In this document: positions 10,635 through 21,212 of the stretch, in pieces
Layout: every line of letters starts with the position of its first letter
How positions within the stretch are numbered: the stretch's first letter is position 1
DNA from: Conidiobolus incongruus B7586
Lineage: Eukaryota; Entomophthoromycota; Entomophthoromycetes; Entomophthorales; Conidiobolaceae
DNA length: 21,776 bases
NCBI GenBank assembly: GCA_000697335.1
Contig: JNEM01014565.1
Coordinates: 1 to 21,776 of the forward strand
Reading direction: 5' to 3'
The notes under the pieces: model-generated
Told to the model about the DNA's origin: nothing
Seen by the model: the letters and a program-made list of their open reading frames with translations, nothing else
Database searches by the model: none
Made by a program: the position numbers and the translations under genes

Positions 10635-12072
10635 ATGAATCAATTAATCAAATCTTCATTACCTTCTGGTTATAATGAAGAAGAAGACAACTCTCGTCCA
10701 TCTCAAGAGGTCGTTCAAGAAACAGCTGATAGAACAAGGGCTGCTTTAGAAAAACTTGTTAATAGTATATTATTTAAATTTACTCTAACTTACTGTATCT
10801 AACATTTTATAGAAAAAATTTCTGCTGCTCAACCTAAAAATGTTGTCAAAAAGGAATCAAGTGCAAGTTATTATCGATACACACCTGCTCAACAAGGCTC
10901 TAATTTTAATTCTGGAGCTCAACAGAGAATTATTAAAGTCGTCGAAATGAAAGCCGATCCTTTTGAACCTCCTAAATTTAAACACAAAAAAGTCCCAACA
11001 GGTAGAAAGCTATTTTTAAATTGATTACAAATCTTTCTGACACTTTGAAATAGGTCCTGGTTCACCACCTGCTCCTGTATTACATTCTCCTCCTCGCAAA
11101 GTTACAGCTCAAGAACAAAAAGACTGGATTATTCCACCTTGTATATCTAATTGGAAAAATACCAAAGGTTATACTATTCCACTAGACAAAAGGTTGGCTG
11201 CAGATGGTAGAGGATTACAAGACGTTCAAATTAATGATAAATTTGCTCTATTCTCCGAATCACTTTACACTGCTGCCCGAATTTCTCGTGAAGAAGTTAA
11301 GCAAAGAAATAGTCTTCAACACAAGATGGCCGAGAAAGAGAAGATGAAAAAAGAGGAGAATCTGCGCGAACTTGCTCAAAAAGCTCGTGAGAATCGGTAA
11401 GATAACTATTACATCATATTAGCATAACTCTAACCTTTTTTTAGTGCTGGATTTTCTAATCAACCGGCTACTAAATCAGATGAATCTAACTCTGAGTATG
11501 ATAGCGAAGAAGAATCATTCTCTAAAATGAAAGAACGTGATGAGATAAGAAGACAAAAACAAAAAGAGCGTGAAAGAGAATATAGATTGTCCAAAATGGG
11601 TTCTGAAGCTCGTGCCAAGTATCTATCTCGCAATGAGAATCGAGATATTTCTGAAAAGATTTCTTTGGGACTTGCTCGACCAACTGTCAGTAAAGATTCG
11701 TTATTGGATTCTAGACTATTTAACCAAGTTGAAGGAATTGCTTCTGGATTCAAGGATGATGATGTTTACAATATTTATGATAAACCCCTATTCACTGGCT
11801 CCACCGCCAATTCTATTTATCGTCCTACTCGCAATGCCGACGATTATGAAGACCAAGCTGGGGTCAATGAAATGCTCAAGCAAGATCGCTTTGGATCTAC
11901 TCTTTCTTCTCGCGGGTTCAAAGGTGCCGATCCCTCTCAATCTCGATCTGGACCTGTTGAATTTCAAAAAGAAATGTCATTTGCAGATCCATTTCAACTT
12001 GAAGAATTTAGTAATGAGCTTAGCAAAAAGCGTCCAGCTGAAGAATCAGATTCCAATCCTAATAAGCGCTGA
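10635..12072 (+). CDS. SNW1/SKIP/Prp45 spliceosome-associated factor
   Basis: Four exons (10635-10764, 10813-11001, 11054-11396, 11445-12072) with introns of 48, 52 and 48 nt give 429 residues. The introns carry TCTAAC or TCTGAC branch sites near the acceptor. The SNW domain runs from about 64: YRYTPAQQG, FNSGAQQRIIKVVEM, DPFEPPKFK, GSPPAPVLHSPPRK, then the signature SNWKN (138-142) followed by KGYTIPLDKRLAADGRGLQ. A charged helical region follows, then RNENRDISEKISLGLA, YNIYDKPLF, SIYRPTRN and a lysine/arginine-rich end (NPNKR). The family bridges the spliceosome active site in the NineTeen-related complex; the animal orthologue is also a transcription coregulator. The start MNQLIKSSLPSGYNEEE aligns just before the domain, so about 110 residues found in the human protein (536 residues, with its YGYRKGW region) are missing. 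No upstream exon is visible. An AATAAA at 12255-12260 could be the poly(A) signal. Confidence 0.93.
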
Positions 12073-13920
12073 AATTTATCCGCCATAGCATATTCAAAAG
12101 TTACATTTTTTGACTATTTACATTGTATATCACCCATTACTCCTGCCAAATTATATATATTAATCTAATTTTAATATACAGTTTGTTTTTATTTTTATTT
12201 TTATCCAGACCTTTATTAACAAGTATATTGTTCTGTATTATTTTTAAATCAATCAATAAACTTTCCAAAATTACACTTTTTACTTGAATCATATTTATTG
12301 TAAATTTATATTTTGAGTATGTTTTATTTTACTGCTATGAATAATACTTATTAGTGTAGAAATTAAGTAATAGTATAATTTTAAAATTAATAAATAATAT
12401 ATAAAAATTAATAAATAATATAAAATTAATAGCCTTTTTTATTATTAATAACTCTTTTCTATACTTTTAATAAGCTTTTAATACTTAAAGAATAGTTTTT
12501 TTGTTAAAGACTAAAATTTAATATTTTATAAACTAATTTAATTTGTTAACAAGAATTTTTTTTCTTACAAGCTATTTTTTTAATTGTTTAAAACAATTAT
12601 AATTATATAAGTTATAATTAAGTGAATATATTAGATATAATAACTCTTTTTAGTTTTTTTATATAAAAAATCTTTTACAATTTTAACTTTATATATTTTA
12701 TAATTATAATATAAAATAATAAATGTCTTTAATTTATATTAAAAATATCATTTAAAAATTATTTTATTTAAAAAAATAATATATAATTTATTATTAATTA
12801 ATTTTCTTTAAGATATTAAATAAGAAAATTATATACTATTATAATTTATTATAATAATTAATATTTATTTATATTTAAAGTATTTATATATTAAAATTTA
12901 TAAAAAAAATTAATTTAATATTTTATTTTATTTTTAAATAAAAGATTATATAAAAAAATTTAAGATTTATTAATTATAAGTATACACTATAAAAACCTTT
13001 GTTTTTAATTATATTTTAGTAAGTTTAATTTAACTATAGTTATTTTAATTTTTTTAGGCTTTTATTAAATTATAAGGTATTTATTTTATATTTTATTAAT
13101 TAATTTAAGTTTAAACTTAAATATATATATAATATACTAATATAATTAATATTAAATTACTTTAATAATTCTTTAACAAAAATAAAAAAGTATTTTTTAA
13201 TAAATTTTTTTATTTTATTAATCAGTGAAAGAATAACAATAAAAATTAATCTTTAGATTTTAATAAATTTTAAATAATATCTTTTTTAACCTTAAAATCA
13301 CAAATCTAGTGATATATAGTAGTTTTAAATAAAACACTATCTTTATAAGTTGTTTATAAGTTTTAAATGATTTTAAAAGGTTTATAATTAAGTTTTAAAG
13401 ATACAAAAATAAAAACCTTTTAATAATCATTATCTAATTTAAACATAATTGAATTTAAGTATAAATTTTAAAATCAAAATATTTTAATAAAAAAAGAATT
13501 AAAATTGAATATATATAGTTTAAAAATATTTATTTTCTTAGATATTTTATATATAAAAAATCTTTCAAAACACATAATATGTTTGAAAAATCAGAAATTA
13601 AAAAATTTACCATTTCTTAATTTCTATACTAATAATAAAGATTAATTTCTCTAATTAACTATAATTATACTATCTGCTAATATAAACAATTCCTGTGATC
13701 TATAATATTATCTATCATTTTGATAAATTAATGCTTTCATTGAATAAATCAGAAACAAACAATAGAAATAAACCTATTAGTTAATTGCAAATTATTGATA
13801 TTTTATTATTTGAATTTTTTTTGCAATTTTAAGTACAATCCTATATTATTTAATAGAATTTAATACTCTTAAATATTTATAAAACCAAAATTCATTAGGA
13901 ATTTAATAAACAAATTGAAC
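12073..13920. other. Extremely AT-rich gene desert
   Basis: No exon is visible. From about 12300 the sequence becomes even poorer in G and C than the other spacers and fills with A and T homopolymer runs. It ends abruptly at the GC-richer island beginning about 13921. A diverged dispersed repeat copy lies at 13307-13618. Confidence 0.65.
13307..13618 (+). repeat. Dispersed repeat, copy 2
   Basis: Same orientation as 223-510 and aligned to it over about 300 bases with indels (see copy 1). The clearest shared words are TTTTAAAAGGTTTATA near 13370 and AATATGTTTGAAAAATCA near 13577. This copy is more AT-rich than copy 1. Family unknown. Confidence 0.6.
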
Positions 13921-14878
13921 TGTCGCGGATCGAGAGGTCCACTCACCATTCAATTTTAACCATTCGTCTTTATTCCGAACTTAATTCACACACAAGCACC
14001 TTACACCTTCCTTTTACAATCCAAAATTCTGGATAACAACTACAATCGATCTTTCAACACATTAGCAAAGGACTGATAACACTATAAAACCATTACTGAG
14101 TACATATTTGCTCGGGGATCATCTTAATCAGGATCAATCCTTACACCTTGGGATTTCAATAGAACCTTTTAAAGTATCTCGTTAGCCATCCTTGGCTCGT
14201 TTTATCGAATTTACTTGATCCTTATTGCGATACTACTTTCCAGCAGATCCGCAATACTAATCCATTTATAAATATTATTACCCAATTAACAATATTCCAT
14301 ATTTAGTGATTATTCAATCGATCTGTTAACCGTTTCAAAATGTATTATATTAATAGGATTTTAAAATACAGTTGTCACGTGCTCAGCAATGCTAGCAAGG
14401 GTTAAAGTGGTCAGCTCACTGATACTGCAGACTGAAAGCACGTTCAAGGCGAGCCGAGGCGCATGCATGACTAGCTAGGTAGCAAGCATGGTGCGCAAGT
14501 TTGAGGAATATATCACCGCACGGGGGTCGATGATAATGAGTTGGCCTGGATTCATTTTGATCAAGTTTAGTAAATAAAATTAATAAATTTCAAGTCAATT
14601 AGTTTTTAATAATGATTTTATTGAATTTTTAGGGTTGAATCGCAAATGAGGAACGGTGCCTTGTCGAGGGTCCAACTAACATTTTCAGGACTGATGATAG
14701 CCTATGCTCTTTTATCGGCACCTATTGATCCGCAGGTGCATCCATTGTCATGAAACTCACAGTGTGGGCTCCATGGAGAGGATAGTTCCCATTCCACCCT
14801 GTTAACCGGTTTTGGCGAGAACCACTCGCCAATCTGGGGTGGTCCAACAGGTTGCCAAGTCAACAATCTTGACAATAG
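13921..14878. other. GC-richer island, possible LTR-retrotransposon relic
   Basis: Base composition changes sharply at both edges, to roughly 40-45 percent GC by eye against under 25 percent around it, with an AT-rich internal patch (about 14560-14635). No host gene is recognised. The left edge begins TGTCGCGGATCGAGAGG; read on the minus strand this ends ...TCCGCGACA, an LTR-like TG...CA terminus. Another LTR-like word, TGTCACGTGCTCAGC, starts at 14373. On the minus strand a TATAAATGG box and an AATAAA-containing stretch sit in the order expected of an LTR. No convincing target-site duplication, primer-binding site or retroviral protein motif is seen, so it would be an old, incomplete copy. 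Alternatives are an unknown structured RNA or foreign DNA. Only the composition is certain. Confidence 0.35.
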
Positions 14879-17055
14879 TATTGAATATTTTAAAATTGAA
14901 AATGTGTATAGCTATAAATAATTTAAAACGTTATTTTTCAGTCCAATAATCTTATTAATTTATAATATTCATCACATTAATATCTTGGAAACTATAAGGA
15001 TTAATTCATTTAGAATCCTTTATGCTATTTGGTTTAATCTTTCAAGTATATAAATAAAATCAAATTTTAAGGTTTTCATCAAGATTAAACAATTTTGATA
15101 CTTTTACATAACCAATTATATCACATTATTTTATATATCGAAATCAAAAATATATATATAATATAATATAGCGCCAAAATATATGATTGAATTTATTAAT
15201 CATAGTTTAATTTAGAAATATAGATTTAAATTGATATATTATCATTAATAATATGATTATCATGTTTATATTGAATTCAACATACCATTACTTTATCAAG
15301 CTAACAAAATGTTAAATGCAGTGTTACTAGTTGATATAAAAATTGGATAAATTGTTGCGAATTATATTAGCCACGAGTGTAAATAAGTTTATGATAAGTT
15401 TAGAAATTTAACATTGAATCTTAATCAATTCTATATAGAAATTAATATAGATTTTATTATGATGTAGATTTTTATATATTTTGTTTTAAAGTATAAGGTG
15501 GTACATTATACTAAAATATAATATTTGAAGTGATTTAATCAGACTTGTTTTCAACTAAGATTTATTCCAGTCAAAATCTTTAAATTCAAGTCTGGTTTGG
15601 ATTATTTTTAAAATTAAACAAAATTGGAAGAGATTATATTTTATAATCTAGTTGAAAACTAAACCTTACTCCCTAATCAAGTTATACATTAATATGCTTT
15701 GTATAATTTATCTATCCAATCATTGTCTGGTAATATGTCAATAAAAAATATTTTTAATGTTTGAAGTGTTAAAAAAATAATATTCAAAATTATTAAAGTA
15801 TAATAGATTAATATCTTGTAAAATTAATTATATTAATTTAAATAAGTATTATCTTATATTGGGTATCAAAGTATATGAGTGAAATATTTAATTCATTTTG
15901 AATGATTTTATCAGACAATTTGTTGTTATATTTATTCTAGTTAATTCTAAATAATGAACATTTTAAATGATTTTATAGAATCTTTGGACCTCCTTCAAAA
16001 TAGTTATCATTAAATATATAATTATATTTGGTTTAGTAATATGAATTATTCAATTATTAATATAACTGAAATTCCATTAATTTATCGTAGTTAAATTATA
16101 ATATATCTATCTAAAATTAGTTTTATCACTTTATCAACTTGGAATTTGGACTAATTATTTTAAACTGTTATCAAATACTTTAAATTGCTTTAATACTATA
16201 TTAAGAATTAATACTTGAATGTAAAAGTAATCAATTAGTCACACGAAAAATTCATTAAATCATCATTTCAATACAGGTTGCTAACAAAATTTAATATGAA
16301 TAATCACTTAAGAATATTAAACTTTTATTAGAAACCCAAAATAAATAAAAATTCATATAATATATTTCATTTGGTAATTTATAGAAGATCGTTCAGGAAT
16401 AGCAAACAATTTGAAACATATTATTACTAGATAAAACATTAATGTATTTGGACATGTAAAAATGAATAAATACTTCGATATTTTATAAGGAAGATAATGG
16501 TGTGTATGTATTAATTTTCCAGATATAATTCAATGTAAAACGATAACATTGAACATTATTGAGTATTAACCATATTTGTATGTGGATATCCAATTAATAA
16601 TACGTATTATCCTTTCATTTTAGGAGTAAACGTGGGTTTATGAGAGATAGGAGGAGGAATTAAATTAGGAACTAATTGTTTATATGGGTAATATATAATA
16701 AATAAAGGATTGGATGCTATGGCTAATGGTTATTGAGAATATAAGCGATAAAGCTTAAAATGAAACATATCAAAAATTGCGCCCTATATTTTGACAAATT
16801 AAACAGAATAGTTGGGTAAGTCAATTAGCCACAGGTTAAGGTTATTTGTTTCAATTTGATTGAGGATATTTTAAAAACTAGACAAGTCTCTTGATTTTCG
16901 TTTTTCACCCTGTAATTTGAATTTTCATTAATTTTCTTGTGACTGGTTTTGTTTTATTCATAACTAAGCTAATTTAGTCGATTATTGTGTTATAAATATA
17001 CTTTGAGTGTCCATCGGATTTTAGTACTTTTATTTAGCTAATTTTATTTATCAAA
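14879..17055. other. AT-rich intergenic spacer upstream of the G-alpha gene
   Basis: Mostly featureless AT-rich sequence. The last 450 bases (about 16600-17055) are less AT-rich and should contain the G-alpha promoter and 5' UTR. A GTAAGT at 16816-16821 could be a donor for a 5' UTR intron, but no acceptor can be singled out. A small minus-strand open stretch at 16607-16729 is listed separately. Confidence 0.55.
16607..16729 (-). other. Possible short terminal exon of an unrecognised gene
   Basis: A 40-codon open stretch on the minus strand is rich in Pro, Ile, Leu and Tyr and ends in TPKMKG before a TAA. It has no start codon and is preceded directly by an in-frame TAA. If real, it would have to be a last exon entered at an AG near 16725-16720. 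Its base composition is more coding-like than its surroundings. No upstream exon and no family were recognised, so chance is a serious alternative. Confidence 0.15.
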
Positions 17056-18306
17056 ATGGGTTGTGGAAACAGTGCAGATAGACCTGCTAATAGCGCCAAT
17101 ATTGAAAATCAAATTCGCGCTGATAAAGCGAATATGAGCAATGAAATCAAACTGCTATTACTAGGTAATGGATATTCTCTTTTGCATATATTTTTTTCAC
17201 TAAGCATCCTCTAGGTTGCGGTGAGGCTGGTAAAAGCACTACGTTTAAACAAATGAATATGCTCCATAACCGTCGCTTCACTGACGAGGAGAGATGTGAC
17301 TTTAAAGAGTGCATCTTCTCCAATACAATTGTTTCCATGAAAGTAATATTAAGTGCAATGGACCAGCTGGGAATTGACTTAGCCGATGAGTCCCTTGAAG
17401 AATATGCCGAAGTAATCATGGATGCACCAGACGACTATGACCAAAGTTTTCTCGAGCCTTCCATAGCCACTGCACTTCAAAAATTATGGAACGATGCAGG
17501 TGTCAAGGCCTGCTTTGCTCGATCAAGGGAATATCAGTTAAACGACTCTGCTGGCTAGTAAGTTATATACTATTTGTGTTATTCAAAGTTCTAATATACA
17601 TTTGTAGCTTATTCGACTCAGTGGAGCGTTTTTCCAAAGAAGACTATATCCCAACCGAGCAGGACGTGCTAAGGTCGCGTGTGAAATCCACTGGTGTTGT
17701 TGAAACATCTGTTCAGATCGGATCCTATACATATAGGATAGTAGATGTTGGTGGACAGCGCTCCGAAAGGAAAAAGTGGATCCACTGCTTCGAAGATGTG
17801 ACTGCCATTATCTTTATCTGCGCTGCCAATGAATATGACCAAATGCTTTATGAAGACAACTCTGTGGTAAATACATATGCTTAGTGATATATTTATGATA
17901 TTGATTTAATGGAAATAGAATCGCATGCAAGAATCATTTACTCTATTTGACTCAGTGTGCAACTCCAAATGGCTCATTAACGTGCACTGTATTGTTTTCT
18001 TGAACAAAACTGATATTCTCAAGAAAAAACTTGAGACTTCTCATGTCAAAGACTATTTTGAAGACTTCACTGGTAATATATATATACTTATTATTGTGAT
18101 TTTTACTAATTTTTTTAGGCCCTGAGAACGATATGGATGCCGCACTAGAGTTTTTCAAGTCCAAGTTCGAATCAATGAACAAAAATAAGAAGAAGAAAAT
18201 ATATGTCCACTACACGTGTGCCACTGATACCGAACAGATGTCCAATATTGTTCAGTCTGTTTCCGACATCATGGCAAACAACCTACTTAACTCGAAGAAT
18301 CTCTAA
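17056..18306 (+). CDS. Heterotrimeric G-protein alpha subunit
   Basis: Five exons (17056-17164, 17215-17557, 17608-17866, 17919-18072, 18119-18306) with introns of 50, 50, 52 and 46 nt encode 350 residues, the usual length. The start MGCGNS is an N-myristoylation and palmitoylation site for plasma-membrane anchoring. The P-loop is at 37-45, switch I RVKSTG at 175-180 with the catalytic Arg175, and switch II DVGGQR at 197-202 with the catalytic Gln201. NKTD is at 266-269 and TCAT at 321-324. The protein binds GTP, couples a seven-helix receptor to downstream effectors, and partners with beta-gamma. Oddities: the P-loop reads GCGEAGKST instead of GAGESGKST, the switch I Mg ligand is Ser178 rather than Thr, and the C-terminus NNLLNSKNL lacks the near-universal Gly-Leu at positions -3 and -2. 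The start context is TTTATCAAAATGGG. Confidence 0.95.
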
Positions 18307-19004
18307 ACAAGCGCCCTCTTTATTTATGCCTGACCATCTTATTATGTTAATATTGACTATTATACCATCTTTGTAATAATATAGGAACTGTAATTTCACT
18401 GAATTTCTTCATTTGTCATAACATTGTATTTCAAAAACATCATTTTACTCTCTACTTTTTCTTTCGTTGAGACGCATCCTTCAACCAATTTAATTACTTG
18501 CGCTTTGTTTTATATCCCGTGAAGTTGTTGAATATATTAAAAAGTTTATAAATATATTATATAATTTGATCAATTATCTGTTTCATATTTGATAAAATAT
18601 TATCAATATAAAGACTTATTCGAAATTTAATAATATAAACGATATATTTCAATATGTGTATTGAAAAGTATCCACCTGTTTATCTTCAAAACATATGAAT
18701 CCGGTGAAATACCTAAAAGGCTGAGTCTTAACACCAAATGAGTTCAGATATGAAATTCTCTTTAGATCTAACCAATTAGAACCATTTTTATTCAAACCAA
18801 GTTTCAAGTTTACTGATTCAAATTATAAATATCAATTTCTTTCAATCAATTCAAAAATAAAAAGCTATGTTAACTATATGTCAAATAATATTATTTCTTG
18901 TGTCTGTTATTAATTTTTCATTTAAATTCAGATCGATCGATTATAATTTCTTCATATGTCTAATGTATTCTAAAGTATGAACTCAGATTATTAATATTAA
19001 TATT

Positions 19005-19046
19005 ATATGTATATCTATTAATAATATATGTATATCTATTAATAAT
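19005..19046 (+). repeat. 21-bp tandem duplication
   Basis: The 21-bp unit beginning ATATGTATATCTATTAATAA occurs twice in immediate succession with no mismatch. It is non-coding and probably arose by recent replication slippage. Confidence 0.85.
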
Positions 19047-19478
19047 ATTCAAGTTCATTATAAATATATGCTATAAATATCAAAATGTATTAAGCTAATT
19101 GTTAATAAAAATATCAATCATTTTTATTCAAATTTTGGAATGAATATTATGTAATAACATGTAAACTTGTAATTAAATTTAATCAAACAATAATATATTT
19201 AAATAGTTTTAAAATTTCCAAAACAACTTTGTTATAATCACAAAAATAATTTTAAATCATTATGATATTATTCCAAGATAGTTAAATAATTCTATTTTAT
19301 TTTGGAATAAATAAATTTGAAAAAAGCCAAATGACTCCAATATTAGATCATTTTATATAATGTCATTAGTTTTAATCCTTTTTAATTTTTTCATTTATTA
19401 GATACATATAATAAATCAATATTCACCTTTAAAAATTATTACATGTATTCTTAATTCTTTAATTATATTACATCTAAA

Positions 19479-19481
<3 letters not shown>

Positions 19482-19529
<48 letters not shown>
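19482..19529. repeat. (AT)n microsatellite, 24 units
   Basis: An uninterrupted run of 24 AT dinucleotides. The open frame that runs through it on the minus strand (a string of Tyr-Ile) is a by-product of the repeat. The true length may differ because such runs are error-prone in assembly. Confidence 0.95.
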
Positions 19530-19531
<2 letters not shown>

Positions 19532-21193
19532 AACAGGTTGAATATTATCAAAATTGTATGACAAATAAAATAATGAAGTAGGAAATTGATTGTGTATATT
19601 AAGTATAGAATTTTATTGATAATAATCACAATATATTTAATAATGTGAAGATATATTTGCATCAATATTCAATGTTAATTATTATCTATCAATTCCATTA
19701 AGGGATTTTTGTATAAAGCTCTCAAGATTCAATTACAAACTTAGGTGAGGTTTTTGACGAAAATTCTGAGTGATATTAACTTTGAATGAAAATTGTTGTA
19801 GCATGAATAATATATCAGTGTTTCACCCACTAATTAAAATTTTTGAGATTTAATTTTATATTACTTTTTGATCACTTGAATGAATAAAAAAATTACGTAT
19901 GCTATTCTTTATAATTAGACCTATATATATTCCTAAAAGTTAAAAATATATTGTAAAGTTAATTCGGTACTGTCATTCAGAATTACTAACTTGATAAAAT
20001 TGACGGAAAAATCGTGATTTATTTTCAACAGTTTAGTTCTTCCGGCTTTTAAGATACATCAAGCTTCTAAAAACTTTTGATATCCTGAACTCTTTAGTAT
20101 CTAAGAATATACCAATCTTATTAAAAAGATTTTTCTTACTCTGTAAGAGGTAATTAACCTCAAACCAAAATATAAATATACTATATATAATATAATGTAA
20201 GAAAAGTATTCAACATAGTACTGTATTACATACCACCAAATATTACAGAGGGTGTGTTATAATATATTTGATACTCAAACCACAAATATCATTCGTAGTT
20301 ATCAATATAATTAGTTTTTGCTTCAAAAACCAGTAAAATAGGAAATAATTTTAGAATAAATAGATCAAATATCTTTAAAATGTTAATTTACCTTGATATT
20401 CCTGTCACTATTTTTTGATTAAAAATAAAAAATTTATTCAGATTATTATATCATATCTGTTTTGAATACTAATGTAAATAACTAAATTTTTGTATTAAGT
20501 ATTTTTTATTTTTCAATATTCACTATGGATAATATTTAAATTAACCTATATCATAACCATATCCTTTTCACTCTATGTTTTAATGATTTGAGTTAATTTT
20601 TTAATCTATTTAAAAGAATAATTAAATTTATATATTAAATTTATAATAACTTTTTTACTAATTATTGAATTTTTGTAATAAATATTTAATTAATATTCAA
20701 AACAGGTTTTAAGCCATATCAATATATATTTTGATTTCAAAAACATATATTTTTAATATTTAAATCTTATGATTATATTCAAATAAAGTTATATAATCAA
20801 ATTATTTTGATATTAGATATAAATGGCAAAATTCTTTTAATTCCTAAAAATAATATTAATGATAAATATATTTTATACTAATTTTTTGATTTTAAAATAA
20901 AAAATTAAATTTAAAAAATATTATCAATATATTTGCATTTTTATATATCAGGGTTGGATTTAAATGATTAAATTGAATTTAAATGATATTTATAAATATT
21001 ATAACAAAATTATGAAAAAACTTTATTTAATATTTTTAATATAAAATTTCAAAAAATTTTGTTTTTATTTTAATATATATTGTGATTTTTCACAATATTA
21101 TATATTATGCACAAATCATTTACTTTTTATTATTAAAGGTGGAATTATTTAAATTTATAATATATAATTAAAGTATATTATTTGATTATAAAT

Positions 21194-21212
21194 AGATGTG
21201 TATAAGAGACAG
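21194..21212 (+). other. Tn5 mosaic-end / Nextera adapter sequence (assembly artefact)
   Basis: The 19 bases AGATGTGTATAAGAGACAG are an exact match to the hyperactive Tn5 transposase mosaic end used in tagmentation libraries. An exact 19-mer in such an AT-rich region is not expected by chance. No other Tn5 or IS50 sequence surrounds it. It marks a probable chimeric read or untrimmed adapter, and therefore a possible false join between 1-21193 and 21213-21776. Confidence 0.93.

Noticed and set aside
11460-12088. ORFs at 11460-11753 (minus) and 11570-12088 (plus)
   Set aside because: They overlap the last SNW1 exon in other frames. The SNW1 frame is supported by family motifs.
13921-14878. Target-site duplications such as CAGT flanking 14373-14756, or TGAAC at 13916-13920
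   Set aside because: The four-base match is easily chance, and no matching partner for TGAAC was found at the right-hand side.
16730-16765. A reassigned TAA codon joining a short frame starting MFHFKLYRLYSQ to the open stretch at 16729-16607
   Set aside because: TAA clearly terminates the other genes here at the family-expected position, so a changed genetic code is not supported.
17486-18125. Separate small ORFs at 17486-17884 and 17925-18125, and minus-strand frames at 17147-17419 and 17952-18182
   Set aside because: The plus-strand ones are G-alpha exons read into introns or out of frame; the minus-strand ones are shadows of those exons.
19474-19665. Minus-strand ORF of repeated Tyr-Ile
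   Set aside because: It is produced by the (AT)n microsatellite.
21194-21212. A genuine bacterial Tn5/IS50 insertion
   Set aside because: Only the engineered 19-bp mosaic end is present, with no flanking transposon sequence, so a library adapter is the simpler explanation.
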